This document shows positions 46,736 to 58,538 of a stretch of 64,000 nt of DNA, in pieces. The DNA lies in assembly GCF_028583425.1 (NCBI RefSeq), contig NC_072794.1, forward strand, positions 22,813,232 to 22,877,231, in the 5' to 3' direction. Made by a program: the position numbers and the translations under genes. The notes below the pieces were generated by a model. The model did no database searches. It was not told the DNA's origin and saw only the letters and a program-made list of their open reading frames with translations. The first letter of the stretch is position 1. Every line of letters starts with the position of its first letter. This DNA is from Eublepharis macularius (taxonomy: Eukaryota; Chordata; Lepidosauria; Squamata; Eublepharidae).

Positions 46736-48324
46736 AAAACAGCATGTAGTTTCAAAATGTATCTTGTGTCTAATTGGGAACTGGGTAGGAATTTTAGAAT
46801 GGGGGGCTCAACTCCAAATGAAAATATTAGGAGCTTGGAATGCTTGTATTACAACGTTTGAACATTGGCCCAGCTGTACAAAGAAGACTTACGCCCATCC
46901 CATGATGTCCTTTTGTTATGTTGCCCTACAATCCAACATTCATTGATTCAGGCTCCTTCTATCAGCTATCACGCTACACCTTGCCGTAGCAAGTGTTGCT
47001 TCTAGCTGAAGGATGCCCCTTTCCTGGTGCTCTTTCAGCAATTTCTGTGGCCCAGTTTAAAGATGATGCCAGCCAGGGCTGGCCTCTCAAAAGCTCTCGA
47101 AGAACTTCACGTGGCTGCTATAATGTTGAAAAGTCTCTTGTGCTCAGTTGAGATGTAATGGCAACCCATGGTTTGCTGCTATCTGTATGCACCTTGGAGA
47201 TACTTGGGTACATATTCTTCCTTCTCCTCTAATGTGCATCTGACTAACGAAAGGCTTCCACTTTCTCAGCAAACCATAGTTTGCCATTATATCCAAACTA
47301 GGGAACTGTGGCTTTGTGTTTTCCCTGCGAATCAGGGTTGTAACATGGCAGAGTAGGGATTTAAATTAGGGTCTCCCAGTGTGGTGTAGTGACACGGGCT
47401 CTCAGTTGTTGTTGTGATTTCTGGTTTTGTGACAAAACACAATAACTTACTTGGCTACATGGAAAGAGGGAGCAAGGAGTGCATGAGTCTAAGGATTTCC
47501 CCATGGCATGCTGATATACACCATAGTTGGCTTTTATATTTTGACTGGAGTCTGTGTCAGAGCTGCAACATATCTGTTTGCTGGGTCTACCTGACAGTGC
47601 AGCCCTCATGGAGCTCTGTAATAGCATATGGTAGCTGCACAAGTATAAGGTACCTAATAGAATGAAAAAAATGTGTTCTTGTCTTTCTAAAATTAAATTT
47701 TTATCTCTGTCTTCAAAGTGGCATATGTGGACAATCCCATTTTTGCTTCTCTCAATAACCTAGTTAGGTAGACTTAGGCCCAAAGATAGTGACTGGTGGA
47801 AGGACGTGAGCCAGGGTTTCTGAAGTCCTAATACGCTCACCAGTAGTCCATATGGGTGTTGGTGACCTTCATGTTTCAGTAGACTGTAGAACTACAGTAG
47901 TTGGTGGGAAGAGTACTGGCTGAAGAAGAACTAGGTTCTAATTTCCATTGTACTATGAATCAGGTTGGGTGATCTCATTATGTCAGTGTAACTTCTCTCG
48001 AGATGTCAGGACAAAATGGTGGTAGTGGAGACACAGCCAGGTCATCCTGGACTTTCCGGAGGAAGAGTGGTCTGAAAGGCAGTGTAATATTTAAATTCCA
48101 TCTGTATACTTCAAGGTCCATTCTGAAGATGACGCGTTCCTCAGTATCTGTCTTTTAAGGTTTATACTGTCAGGCTGTTTAAAGCCCTGTACATACCAAC
48201 GGATGACAACTGCATTGTTTTCGCCATCATGAGTACCGTAGATCTGCTCCATCATTTAAGGGCTTTTCTGAAGATTAAAACAAGTTTGTTTTCATTGTCT
48301 TTCCCCCAAAACAAGTGCGCACAT
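46736..48324. other. Intron stretch with one possible SINE head
   Basis: CCCAGTGTGGTGTAGTGACA near 47384 resembles the head of the tRNA-SINE family but breaks off after about 30 bp. Otherwise nothing. Confidence 0.4.
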
Positions 48325-48440
48325 TTGTATTTGTTTATGTCATTTATAGTCTGCCTTTCTCACTGAGACTGAAGGCGGATTACACTGTGTGAGTTAGTAC
48401 AGTCCATTTCAATAAACAATGGAATAGGGTCTATAAATGG
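48325..48440 (-). repeat. LINE 3' tail fragment
   Basis: TTTATGTCATTTATAGTCTG, CCTTTCTCACTGAGACTGAA, GGCGGATTACACTGTGTGAG: the reverse complement of a LINE 3' end; compare 15005-15110. Confidence 0.5.
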
Positions 48441-49424
48441 AAATTTGCCAGAATTTAAAACCAATAGAATTCTAATACTACTGAATGAGAGCATAAGCAA
48501 TTCTATGAATGAAACATTAAATGACATAAAATAACCTAGAATTACTCGGTAGGATTATACACAAAGCAACAGATAGATATCAAACAGTTGAATAGCACAT
48601 AGTAGAAAGATCTACGGTCCCTATCCTTCTACTGATGCATCCCTCTGAGCCCATTTCCTTAAAGCACAGCCCTCCTATCTGAGTAAAAAAGCCCTCTTGA
48701 GTAATTCAGTTTTGCAAAATTGGGAGAGTGAGAGTTCCCACAGCAAAACAGATACTGTGCACCCCATTATCCCTGTCCTTTCTCTCCTCTACTCCTTCTT
48801 ACCACTTTTACATTGTCATGAAATACTGTTTCATAGGGAAATTGTCTGCATACACTAATACGAATTTGTTTCTGGAACATGGTCATTTGCATAACCCTTG
48901 CCTTCTCTCTCATTTTAAATGATGAGCCGCAAGTGGTAAGTGTCTTGTTTTCAACCCGTAAATCTACCTCAACTAATTTATTTTCCATAAATGCCTCATC
49001 CAGGGCACAGCCATTTTCAAACATGAGATGTGCTTTCTGCTGAATAACCAGGTGATTTGGTACTTTGGGGTTAAACTCTGCACTTGTGGGGCATAGTAAA
49101 GCCACAGTCCTGGGAAAACTTGGGTTACCAAGCCTACTTATTATGGGTCTCACCTCTGTTCAGGCAATGTGGCGACTGTACTCCATAGGAGAATCTGCAC
49201 ATGGTTTTGAGGCTCCCAATATGCATGGGCATAACATCTGAAAAGGGCTTCACAAGAGATAAGAAATAGAATTGTGAATCAGAAAGAGACGGGTCTCCCG
49301 TTTTCCCGTAAACTCAAAATGTGGCTTTAAGCAAGTTAGAGACAAAGGGCATGCCAGTATTCTGTGACCTTGCTGTGGTGTCAAGTTGGTACTGAGAGAT
49401 GGTGGATTGGGTTGTATAGACAAG
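48441..49424. other. Intron stretch, nothing recognised
   Basis: No supported feature. Confidence 0.5.
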
Positions 49425-49615
49425 GGCCGTTTCCACACGGTTTACCTTCCCTCGGAACGACCCGGAACATCGCACCAAAAATGCGGAACATTGTGTTTTC
49501 CGCGCGAGATTTGGGCGACATCGTGCAAATCTCGTGCGAGAAAACGCGATCATCTGCATTTTTTTGCTGATGTTCCGGGTCATTCCAAGGGAAGGTAAGC
49601 CATGTGGAAACGGCC
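49425..49615. mobile_element. Foldback MITE, GGCCGTTTCCACA family (copy 5), CpG-rich
   Basis: 191 bp. Ends GGCCGTTTCCACACGG and CCATGTGGAAACGGCC are inverted. Arms pair through TTACCTTCCCTCGGAACGAC, CCGGAACAT and GCGAGATTTG/CAAATCTCGTGC. Many CpGs survive on the left, with matching TpG/CpA on the right. Flanking triplets (AAG, ATT) do not match. Confidence 0.75.
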
Positions 49616-50559
49616 ATTGTGGGTGAAGACCTGTTTTGAAGTTTCTACTTGCCCAAGTGTTTTTTGGGTGCTTCTATAAACTTTTATCACCCTTCCTCAA
49701 GAATAAAATGAGAAGATTAATGATTTTTTTCTTACAAGCCAGCATAAATTTGTCCAGATAGACAATGTTTTTGTCAGGTTTTGGAGAGCTTCCAAGGAAA
49801 GAGCGCACAGAATGCCTCTTTCTATGTCCTTGTAATGTGGAGTCTGTGGTTAGAAGGACTTGGGTCAAGTAGTTGCTCTTGGGGTATCTGCCTCTGCCTA
49901 ACCATTGTCCCCTTAAACTGGATTTGACGGCATATTAACTTACTTATAAACTGAAACGGCTTTTATACAAAGCCATGCAGACATATTTTGGCATTAGTTG
50001 GGCTGGGCCAAAACCCAATGAAATGAAAATCTCTTCCAATATTTCCTTCTGCCCACTTGGATAAATGTGAGATGGTAGCTTCAGAAGTGTTGGGGAGAGG
50101 TCTGGTTTTAATGCAAAGTCCTGTCTTCAGTAAAATGCTGTGATTTTTTTGCCCCCCCCCCACCTTCCCCCAGACTCACACCTCTTTATTTTGTAAATGA
50201 ACATTATTCTAACTTAACTATCAGTCCCCATGTCAGTAAAAATAAGAGGTCCCTTCCAATCCTATGATTCTATGATTGACTCACTACGAGTAATTTAGGT
50301 TCATCTTGATAGTTTTCATATATTCTGTCTTAATGGAGCACTTTCCCATATTGACACATCCGCTGTGGGACTTGCTTGTGTTGTAGAGAATTTCTGGGGG
50401 CTGTTTAGGGGATGCGGTTCATCTTGTATGTTGGCCCAGCCCCAGTTCATTGCACTGTATGAACCAAGGGTGCACCGATGATTTCTCGATAAACTTCCAA
50501 GGAATCTCTGGGTATCCTGGAACACAGTTCGCTAACTAGCAATTAGTTTACAAATTTGT
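49616..50559. other. Intron stretch, nothing recognised
   Basis: A C-run lies at 50151-50161. No supported feature. Confidence 0.5.
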
Positions 50560-50645
50560 GCATTTTTTAATGCTTGGCTGTAGCTGGCTTGAGAGTGCTG
50601 TGCTTAGAGCTAGGGTATAAATATTGTTAAAATAAATATTATGAA
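50560..50645 (+). repeat. LINE 3' tail-like fragment
   Basis: GCTTAGAGCTAGGGTATAAA and TATTGTTAAAATAAATATTA resemble a LINE terminus. Weak. Confidence 0.35.
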
Positions 50646-50897
50646 TTGAGCACCATTTCTCCTGTGACGTTCTTTTCTAGCTCAGAACGTTAGATGAGAT
50701 TCTCTGCATGGATGACTGGTAGTTAGGAACCTCAATGAAATGCTCAATGAAATTTGCACCGAGTGTTTGAAACCAGGTGACCAGATCACAGGACAAAGCC
50801 AGGTTCTGTGTGGTACGTATCTTCTCTAGATAGCTCAGTGCTTTTAATTTGGGTCATGTGACTGTTTCCCCCCATGCTGATCTAGAAGTCCTTGTTC

Positions 50898-51102
50898 TAG
50901 GGCCGTTTTCACACGTGCCCCAGGAGATCGCGTAAACTCATGGCATGAAGCGTCTCCCGGCACGATCCCCTTTAATGACCTGATGACGTCAGAAAAAGTG
51001 CCATTAAACAAGAACGTGCCGGGAAATCATGCTAGGAAGATGCTTTTATGCCATGAGTTTCGTGTGATCTTCCAGGCGCATGGCCATGTGAAAATGGCCT
51101 AG
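50898..51102. mobile_element. Foldback MITE, GGCCGTTTCCACA family (copy 6)
   Basis: Element proper 50901-51099. Ends GGCCGTTTTCACACGTGCC and GGCCATGTGAAAATGGCC are inverted. A perfect 3-bp TSD TAG flanks it (50898-50900 and 51100-51102). The interior CATGGCATGAAGCGTCTCCC pairs imperfectly with AAGATGCTTTTATGCCATGA. Confidence 0.8.
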
Positions 51103-52484
51103 GTGTGTGTGTTGCCTTAACTAGTACTGGTTGGTGGGCACTGGGCCAGTGAAGCTAAACTGGGAATTCCTGGGAAACCAATTCCCAGGAAACAGGCAAG
51201 CTTCTTGCAACTGCTTGCTGAGAAAATCGGTGAATACCAAGATAACCGTGTTCTTTGAGTTTTCCTATATAACTTTGAGCACCTCAAACTTCGGAGCTCC
51301 AACAGACTTGTCTAGAGTGTTGACATAATACAGCATTTTCATCTGTATTCTCCTTTACGCCTGCTTTAACTTTTCTCCACTGTTGTCCATTCCGAGCTTC
51401 TGATTTTGGGAATGGTGGTGGTATTAAACCTCCCCCCCCCCAGGAGTAAGGCTTTTCATCTCCCATTTCATCTCATGCACTGTAAGGCAAACCTTCGCCT
51501 GTTCCTATGCTATTGCCATCTGCAGGTTTGTGCACGCACCTTTTTAATTCTGGCCTTTTCTCAGGGTAGGGTTAATAGTTCAAACTCATCATTTTTCCTT
51601 GGCAGTTCAAGTTGTATAAAAATGGCCTGCTGAGAGATTGTTCTGGTATCTGGGGCCCTTTGGGGGAGTGGGAACAGAGGTGGGGGGAGCTGAAACTTCC
51701 GAAGGAAAGCTGGGAAAAGTTATGGGGCTGGAGTCTGACAAAGCTGAAATCTGTGAGCCTGTTTCCTCCTCTGTAGCTCTTGACATTCCTGCATTCTACA
51801 GACAGGTTATCTTTGGGGGATCTGATGCAAGGAATTGATAAGGATCCTTTTAAAAGGGCCGATACGGACCCTTTGTGGGGCTCCAAAGGCCTGCATTTTT
51901 TCTGGGTTTTTTTCATACTTTTAGTATAGATTAACAAGAAGAAACTTTGGCCTATGTGGTGGAATACTTTTTTTTATCGTGGCGGGGGAGTACGAGTGAG
52001 ATTGAAAAATTTGGGAGCCCACGCTGTGGTTTGCATTCTGTGCTGAGAACGTCTTAGAATGAATGGGGGTGGTACAAGATCAATGATGGAGCCTGCACAG
52101 AGTTCTAGAAAATTGCTCACTTGTGCCAACATTCCTAAATGTTAAATTGTTGTCAGGCTAATTGAAATGCTCTTTCACAAGGCAGATGACAGTTGGGTTG
52201 AAAGAAGGCGGAAGTACTGGCTTGGTTCGGATCCAACACCAATGGTTTGATGCTGTGTAAATGAGCCTTGAAGCAGCTTCAGGCTCATCCTCTGATTCCA
52301 TCTCCCTTTTCCTGTCTATTGTAAGTGATTCCTGCTTTTTCAGCCAACCGTCATATGTTATAGCACTCAAAAGTGGCAAGCTATGATTTGTGCTTTCCCT
52401 GAAATCCAGTAGTGGGATCAGGCCATTTGTTTGCAACCCTGGCTTGCAGGGCAGGTGCAACCCATAAATTACTGGTTCAGAGAT
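51103..52484. other. Intron stretch, nothing recognised
   Basis: No supported gene or repeat left of the L1 target-site duplication. Confidence 0.5.
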
Positions 52485-52514
52485 GGTTTCCTTGTTCTTT
52501 TTTTTTTTTTTTTT

Positions 52515-53158
52515 GAAAAATTTTTTATTGGGTTAGAACATTTTTATTTTTACATTACAATCAATTTTCCCCTAATTTTTCGTTTCTAACCCCCTCCCTT
52601 TCCCCCCCTTTTGTTGACTTCCAACAGCTTTCCCACCCTCTGTCCCTTTTCCCTTACTTCTATTAAATTCCTCTGTCTAAAACAGATATACATTCTCCAT
52701 TATATTAAGCAGTGCATCATTAACTCCTTTAATTATTATACACCCAAACTATACGTCTTTAGATAAACAATTTGTCCCATTTTCCAGTTTTGAATAATTC
52801 TATATAAACCTATATATCATAAACCATAAAAATTTCCCACATTTAAATCAAACAATTTGATTTGTTCTCTATATATTACTCATTTCAACTTTTTATGGTA
52901 ATTCTATATAACTCCTCAGATACTCAATCAATTTAACTCTTCTATACATTCAGTTTGGTGCATATAAATCTTGTCAAAGAAAGAAAATATTGTTAGTTAG
53001 TCAATCCTCATGTTTAAACCTTATCATTAATTATTCTCTATCAGTTGACCTATACATATCTATATATATCTCAATCAATTAATCTAACTGCTTATAAATT
53101 CACATTTCTCTTCCTCCCCCGGTAAAGTCACCCCTCTCTTTTATACTTTTATTATATT
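52515..53158 (-). other. L1 3' UTR
   Basis: About 640 bp between the ORF2 stop codon and the poly(A), A-rich in the L1 sense. No open frame. Confidence 0.8.
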
Positions 53159-56100
53159 TCAGTAGTTCTCAAACTGCCACAGTTTTCCTCCCACCTCCCA
53201 TTTCTTCTCCAGGTATTGTTTCAGCTTCTCCCAGTCTGTGTTGAACTGCCCTGAGTCCAGATCTCTCAGTTTTCTTGTCATCTTGTCCATTTCAGCCATA
53301 TACAGCAATTTGTAGATCCAATCTTCAATAGTTGGTACTTCTTGTACTTTCCATTTCTGCGCATACAAAAGTCTAGCTGCTGCAGTCATATAAAAAATCA
53401 ACGTCCTATGATGGGCTGGAATTCCCTCCATTCCCAAGTTTAGCAGCAGGAGTTCTGGGTTCTTATTTATTTGAAACTGTAAAATTTCACTCATTTCTCT
53501 TATTATTTCCCCCCAGAACTGCCTAGCTACCTCACACGACCACCACATATGATAGAGGGAGCCCTCATGTTTCTTACATTTCCAGCATTTATTAGAAGTA
53601 TTCAAATTCCCTAGCGCAATCTTCTTTGGTGTCATGTACCAACGATAGATCATTTTGAAAATGTTCTCTTTAATATTAATACATGTCGTTGTCTTCATTG
53701 TAGTTTTCCACAAGTATTCCCATGCCTCCATTGTTATTTCTTTATTGAAATTTATAGCCCATTTCACCATCTGTGTTTTAACTATCTCATCCTCAGTATA
53801 CCATTTCAGCAATACTTGGTATACCTTGGATATTCTTTTCTTGTCTTCTTTAAGAAGGGTCTGCTCTAGTTCCGAGTTCTCTATTCGTATGCCCCCTTTT
53901 GCAAAGTCTGAGTTGTATAAGTCTCTAATCTGTCTATACTGAAACCAATCATAGTTAGGTGATAGTTCCTCTTGCGTCTTTATTCTAAGTTTAGATACTT
54001 CAATCTTAGTTATTTCTTTATACGTTAAACATTGTTGTTCATTATCCACAGCTCTCGGATCTATCACCTCATATGGAACCACCCACAAGGGGGTTCCTTC
54101 TTGTAAGTAAGTTCTATACTTCTTCCAGATTGTAAATAGACTTCTCCTTACAAAATGATGCAGGAACATCGAGTTGACCTTTACTTTGTCATGCCATAGG
54201 TATGCGTGCCATCCAAAAATTTTTTTATATCCCTCTAGGGCTAATAGTTTCTTATTCTTTAATGTCATCCACTCTTTTAGCCAAACTAGGCAGATTGCAT
54301 CATGGTAAAGTCTCAGATTGGGCAGTTGCATTCCGCCTCTCTCCTTTGCATCTTGTAAAACTTTTACTTTCACTCGAGGCTTCTTGCCTGCCCAAACAAA
54401 ATCTGATATTTTCCTCTGCCATTTTTCAAATTGTTTAGAGTCTCTGATGATTGGTATTGTCTGTAACAAAAACATTACTCTTGGTAACACATTCATCTTA
54501 ACTGCTGCAATCCTGCCCAACCATGACAGGTTCAATCTATTCCATTTGATCAAGTCTCTCTCTATCTGAGTCCATAATTTTTCATAATTATTCTTGAACA
54601 AATCTATATTTTTTGCAGTCAGCTCAACTCCCAAGTATTTCACCTTACTAGTTACTTCACAATCCGTTGTTTCCATTAACAATTGTTGTTTCTGCTTAGT
54701 CATGTTTTTGCATAATATCTTTGACTTCTTTTTGTTAATGAAGAAACCTGCCAAATCTCCAAACTCCTTGATCTTGCCTATCACTTTTGGCATGTTCTCC
54801 AGTGGGTCTTCTACAATTAACATTATGTCGTCTGCAAATGCTCTGACCTTATATGAGTAGTCCTTTATTTTTATTCCTCGTATTTCCTCATCTTGTCGAA
54901 TTTGTATCATCAGAATCTCCAATACTAAAATGAACAACAATGGAGATAACGGGCAACCTTGTCTTGTTCCTTTACTAATCGTCAATTTTTTGGTCAATTC
55001 ATCATTCACTACAATTGCTGCAGTCTGGTCTCTATAGATTTCCTTGATTGCTCTGACGAATCTTTCTCCCAGTTGTAGCTTTTCCATAGTGGCAAACATA
55101 AAATCCCAGTTTAAATTGTCAAACGCTTTTTCAGCGTCTACAAAGAAGAAACCAACCTCTTTGTCACAACGCTTGTCGTAGTATTCAATAGCATTGATCA
55201 CTGTCCTTAAGTTGTCTCTTATTTGTCTGTCTGGCAAAAAGCCTGCTTGTTCCTCCTCTATGACTTCCGAGAGCCACCCCTTCAATCTCTCCGCCAATAT
55301 CTTCGCAAAAATTTTATAGTCATTATTGAGTAGTGATATAGGCCTATAATTTTTCACGCTAGTCAGATCTTGGCCCTCTTTTGGGATCAATGATATATTC
55401 GCTTCGCTCCAAGTGTCTGGAATTCTTTGATCCCTAAAAACTCCGTTCATCACCTCTTTTAGGAATGGTGCCAGTTCATTGGCCATTGTCTTATAAAATT
55501 TAGCCGTAAGTCCATCTGGCCCTGGCGCCTTTCCTAGATTTGCGGATTGTATTGCCATATTTATTTCCTCATCAGTTACTTCACTGTTCAACTTATTTCT
55601 CCAAGCTTCCGAGATCTCTGGAAGTTTGGTTTTCTCCAAATATGATGCTATTGATTCTTTGTTTACTTCTTTTTTATTATACAGCTTAGCGTAAAATTTA
55701 TAAAAGGCTCTGCTAATGGTAGTCTGCTCCAAATACGTTTTGTTTTCTTCACAAATTTTATTTATTATTTTCTTTTCCCTTTTCTTCTTTAATTGCCATG
55801 CCAAATATTTCCCAGGTTTATTAGCACCCTCAAAAGCTTTTTGATTCAGTCTTTTAAGGTTCCACTCCAATTCTTTGTTACTCATTGCTGTTAACTGTTC
55901 TTGAAGAATTTTGATTTCCTGATGTATTTTCTTTTTCCCTGGTCTCTTTTTTAACTGTACTTCTTTGGCCTTTATTTTCTCCTCAATCTCTTGTCTTTTC
56001 TCCTCTTTCTTTTTCCTTGCTCTACCATTTAAGTCCATTAGTATGCCCCTTACAACCGCCTTGTACGCGTCCCAAACTTTACTGGTTGGTACTTCTTTAT

Positions 56101-56920
56101 TCACGTTGTATTGTATAAAAAACTTAGTCTCTCTTCTCAGTGTTTCCATATTCTCACTTTCCTGTAACAGGTCCTCATTTATTCTCCAGGCTTTCCTTTT
56201 TCTCCTTTTTCCAAATTTCCACATAATTGGGTTGTGATCTGAGCCTACCATCGGCATTATTTCTACCTCCTTAGTCCATAGCGCTAAGTCCTTTGAGGCC
56301 CAGATCATATCAATTCTTGATAATGTAAGATGCCTTGCAGAATAAAAAGTAAACTGTTTGGTTTTAGGATATTCTCTCCTCCATACGTCTTCGAGAGTCT
56401 CTTGTTGAATCAACTCAAAAAAAAGCTTTGGCAATAGTCCTCTTTTCTTTTGTGCTTTTGTAGTCTTTTTGTCTAATTCCAAATCTGTCACTCCATTGAA
56501 ATCTCCAGCAAGAATTATCTGGTCATATACAAGATCGTCTAGGTGCTTCCTTAAGTCCTCAAAGAAGCTTTCCTTTGCACCGTTAGGTGCATAAAGTCCG
56601 ACTACCAACACTCTCTTTAAGTTCCAATTACATTCCACTGCTACAAATCTAGCTTCCACATCTCTCATAACAAATTTTGGCTGCAGCTCCTCTTTTATAT
56701 ACAACACCACTCCTCTTTTTTTCTTGTTGGAAGCCGCTACAAATTCTTTGCCCAATTTTCCAGATTTTAAATATTTTACATCCTGTTTTCTAATGTGGGT
56801 CTCCTGCAAACAAACAATATCACATTTTTGTTTTAGTAGCCAATGAAAAATATTTTTTCTCTTATTCGGTGAGTTTAGTCCATTTATATTCCAAGATAAT
56901 ACTTTACACTCCATATTCAT
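53159..56920 (-). CDS. L1 ORF2 protein: endonuclease and reverse transcriptase
   Basis: Intact 1253-codon frame. In L1s this protein nicks target DNA and copies the element RNA onto the nick. The N-terminal AP-endonuclease-like domain occupies roughly residues 5-235: N11 in SWNINGLN, E40 in LQETHI, D140 and N142 in GDFNG, D204 in SRIDMIW, and SDHNP at 227-231. The reverse transcriptase follows, about 460-760: KAPGPDG 464-470, NYRPISLLN 524-532, D595 in FVDAEKAFD, TRQGCPLSP 652-660, and FADD 695-698 with both catalytic aspartates. A C-terminal C-X2-C-X8-H-X4-C motif lies at 1112-1129. All key residues I can check are present. The ATG overlaps the ORF1 stop in ATGA (56920-56917). Length is typical of vertebrate L1 ORF2. 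Confidence 0.95.
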   Translation of the reverse strand: MNMECKVLSWNINGLNSPNKRKNIFHWLLKQKCDIVCLQETHIRKQDVKYLKSGKLGKEFVAASNKKKRGVVLYIKEELQPKFVMRDVEARFVAVECNWNLKRVLVVGLYAPNGAKESFFEDLRKHLDDLVYDQIILAGDFNGVTDLELDKKTTKAQKKRGLLPKLFFELIQQETLEDVWRREYPKTKQFTFYSARHLTLSRIDMIWASKDLALWTKEVEIMPMVGSDHNPIMWKFGKRRKRKAWRINEDLLQESENMETLRRETKFFIQYNVNKEVPTSKVWDAYKAVVRGILMDLNGRARKKKEEKRQEIEEKIKAKEVQLKKRPGKKKIHQEIKILQEQLTAMSNKELEWNLKRLNQKAFEGANKPGKYLAWQLKKKREKKIINKICEENKTYLEQTTISRAFYKFYAKLYNKKEVNKESIASYLEKTKLPEISEAWRNKLNSEVTDEEINMAIQSANLGKAPGPDGLTAKFYKTMANELAPFLKEVMNGVFRDQRIPDTWSEANISLIPKEGQDLTSVKNYRPISLLNNDYKIFAKILAERLKGWLSEVIEEEQAGFLPDRQIRDNLRTVINAIEYYDKRCDKEVGFFFVDAEKAFDNLNWDFMFATMEKLQLGERFVRAIKEIYRDQTAAIVVNDELTKKLTISKGTRQGCPLSPLLFILVLEILMIQIRQDEEIRGIKIKDYSYKVRAFADDIMLIVEDPLENMPKVIGKIKEFGDLAGFFINKKKSKILCKNMTKQKQQLLMETTDCEVTSKVKYLGVELTAKNIDLFKNNYEKLWTQIERDLIKWNRLNLSWLGRIAAVKMNVLPRVMFLLQTIPIIRDSKQFEKWQRKISDFVWAGKKPRVKVKVLQDAKERGGMQLPNLRLYHDAICLVWLKEWMTLKNKKLLALEGYKKIFGWHAYLWHDKVKVNSMFLHHFVRRSLFTIWKKYRTYLQEGTPLWVVPYEVIDPRAVDNEQQCLTYKEITKIEVSKLRIKTQEELSPNYDWFQYRQIRDLYNSDFAKGGIRIENSELEQTLLKEDKKRISKVYQVLLKWYTEDEIVKTQMVKWAINFNKEITMEAWEYLWKTTMKTTTCINIKENIFKMIYRWYMTPKKIALGNLNTSNKCWKCKKHEGSLYHMWWSCEVARQFWGEIIREMSEILQFQINKNPELLLLNLGMEGIPAHHRTLIFYMTAAARLLYAQKWKVQEVPTIEDWIYKLLYMAEMDKMTRKLRDLDSGQFNTDWEKLKQYLEKKWEVGGKLWQFENY

Positions 56921-57753
56921 GGTTTTGTTGGTAAGTCTTTTTCATTGTCCTTGATAAATCTCTCCATCTCCCGCTCAGATCTGATACGTTTTTTTGCCCC
57001 TCCAAACTCAAAGGACACTCCTTCCGGTAACTCCCATCTGTATCTGATATTCATGTCCTTCAAAGTCTGAATTAGCACTCTATATTTTTTCCTGTCCAAT
57101 AACACTGATCTGGGCAGTTCCTTCATTATAATAATCGTCTTGCCATCAATCTCCAATGGATCTTGAAATTGTTTGGTCACAATCCTCTCTTTCATATTTC
57201 TAGTTGTAAACTGCACAATCACATCCCTTGGTAGTTTCCTCTGGGTTGCAATTCTCGAGTTCACACGATACGCCACATCTAGGATAGCCACAATTTCCTC
57301 CTCCTCCTTCCCCAGGTAATCAGCCAACACCTCAGTCATCTGTTCTTGCGCTGACTTCCCTTCCACTTCTGGCAGACCACGAAAACGAAGCTGCTTCTCC
57401 ATGTGTTTAGTTTCTGCAACTGACATCCTCCCCTTCACCAGCCTCATCTCTGTTTGTTGCGTGTCTATTAAATTCTCCATCGCGTCTTCTACTGTTTTAA
57501 CTCTCTGCTGTGTTCCTTGTAATTCACTGCTAATCGTTTCCACACCTTTTTTCACTTCTGACAGCTCCGACTTTACTGTCTGTGTAACTTCCTTGACCTC
57601 TTTAATAAGCTCCAATTTCGTGTCCTTAAGTTCTTTCATCATGTCTATAAGTTTTTTGTCCAAGTTTTCTATTGCCGATTGCCACTCTTTTTTCGACAAC
57701 GTGGGGCTTGCTTTAGCTCGCTCCCACGAATCTGCTCTCTTCCTCAGCTCCGT
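56917..57753 (-). CDS. L1 ORF1 RNA-binding protein, start codon uncertain
   Basis: Open frame ending at TGA 56919-56917. In L1s ORF1p is a trimeric RNA-binding chaperone that coats the element RNA. The N-terminal part is a heptad-rich helix (MMKELKDTKLELIKEVKEV region) typical of the coiled coil, followed by an RRM-like segment with LRFRGLPE and a C-terminal domain with RDVIVQFTTRNMKERI and a basic GAKKRIRSEREMERF stretch. The frame is open back to a stop at 57765-57763 but has no ATG before 57642. An ACG at 57753-57751 sits in a GCC-ACG-G context, so a lost ATG is plausible; TTG at 57699 is the other non-AUG option. From ACG the product is about 278 residues, from the first ATG 241. Confidence 0.85.
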   Translation of the reverse strand, partial: TELRKRADSWERAKASPTLSKKEWQSAIENLDKKLIDMMKELKDTKLELIKEVKEVTQTVKSELSEVKKGVETISSELQGTQQRVKTVEDAMENLIDTQQTEMRLVKGRMSVAETKHMEKQLRFRGLPEVEGKSAQEQMTEVLADYLGKEEEEIVAILDVAYRVNSRIATQRKLPRDVIVQFTTRNMKERIVTKQFQDPLEIDGKTIIIMKELPRSVLLDRKKYRVLIQTLKDMNIRYRWELPEGVSFEFGGAKKRIRSEREMERFIKDNEKDLPTKP

Positions 57754-57762
57754 GGCGTATAA

Positions 57763-58538
57763 TTAAACGTTTTCCTTTTTTTTAAATGTCCCAATCTTTG
57801 CCAAAATTAATTTTTTATATCCAAAATGTCGGGCGTCTTTTCTCTATGGTTTCTCTATGTTATTATAATCCAAGATGGCCTACTTCCTCTTCCGCTGAAG
57901 CCACGACCCTTCCACTTTCAAAGATGGCGATTCCCCACTTCCTGTCCTTTGGCAAGGGCCGCTTCCCTCCAGCCACTCTATTGTTGTTACGCACTTCCTG
58001 TCTCCCGTCTTCCCACAGCAGGTCTCGCGATGGTGTCTTTTTCCCACAGCTCCAAAACCACAGGTATTCAAAACAATAATCCGATTTTTGTAATAACTTC
58101 TTTAAACTTAGTCTCTTTTAAAATACAACTCCTGCCGAGTCTTCACCTCCTTTTCGCTAGTCTGTTGCAGTTTAAAAGTCTACTTTCTTTCCTCTCTGTT
58201 TTTGTCAATCTGTCCCGTTTCAAGAGATAGCGATCTTTACCTTCTCTCCAGCTTTCTCGGGTTGTAATCGCTGTTTCGATCTTAAATTCTCCTCTCGACT
58301 TCCCTCCCCGATCGAAGCTTGGGTATGTAGGTCTTATGCCAGCCGAATTGGCCCCAAAATTGCCGCAGAGATTATAGCCGACCCGTCGCAAGGTGGGACC
58401 TCAAGGATCGGGGGGGAGACTCCTTGTGTAGAGCCCCCCCCTCGTCCGAGATCTAACTCACCCTAGGGTCTTGAGCGTTCTTTGCCTGCTCCCCGCCTGA
58501 GAGCAGTCGGCCGCGGGTTATTTTCACCCCTCCGGCCG
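57763..58538 (-). promoter_or_regulatory. L1 5' UTR and internal promoter region
   Basis: About 780 bp from the TSD to the ORF1 frame. The terminal 180 bp (58360-58538) are GC-rich. L1 5' UTRs carry an internal RNA polymerase II promoter; here this is inferred from position. Short frames only. Confidence 0.7.

Noticed and set aside
53655..57766. Plus-strand open frames across the L1
   Set aside because: Antisense shadows of the intact ORF1 and ORF2. No protein features.
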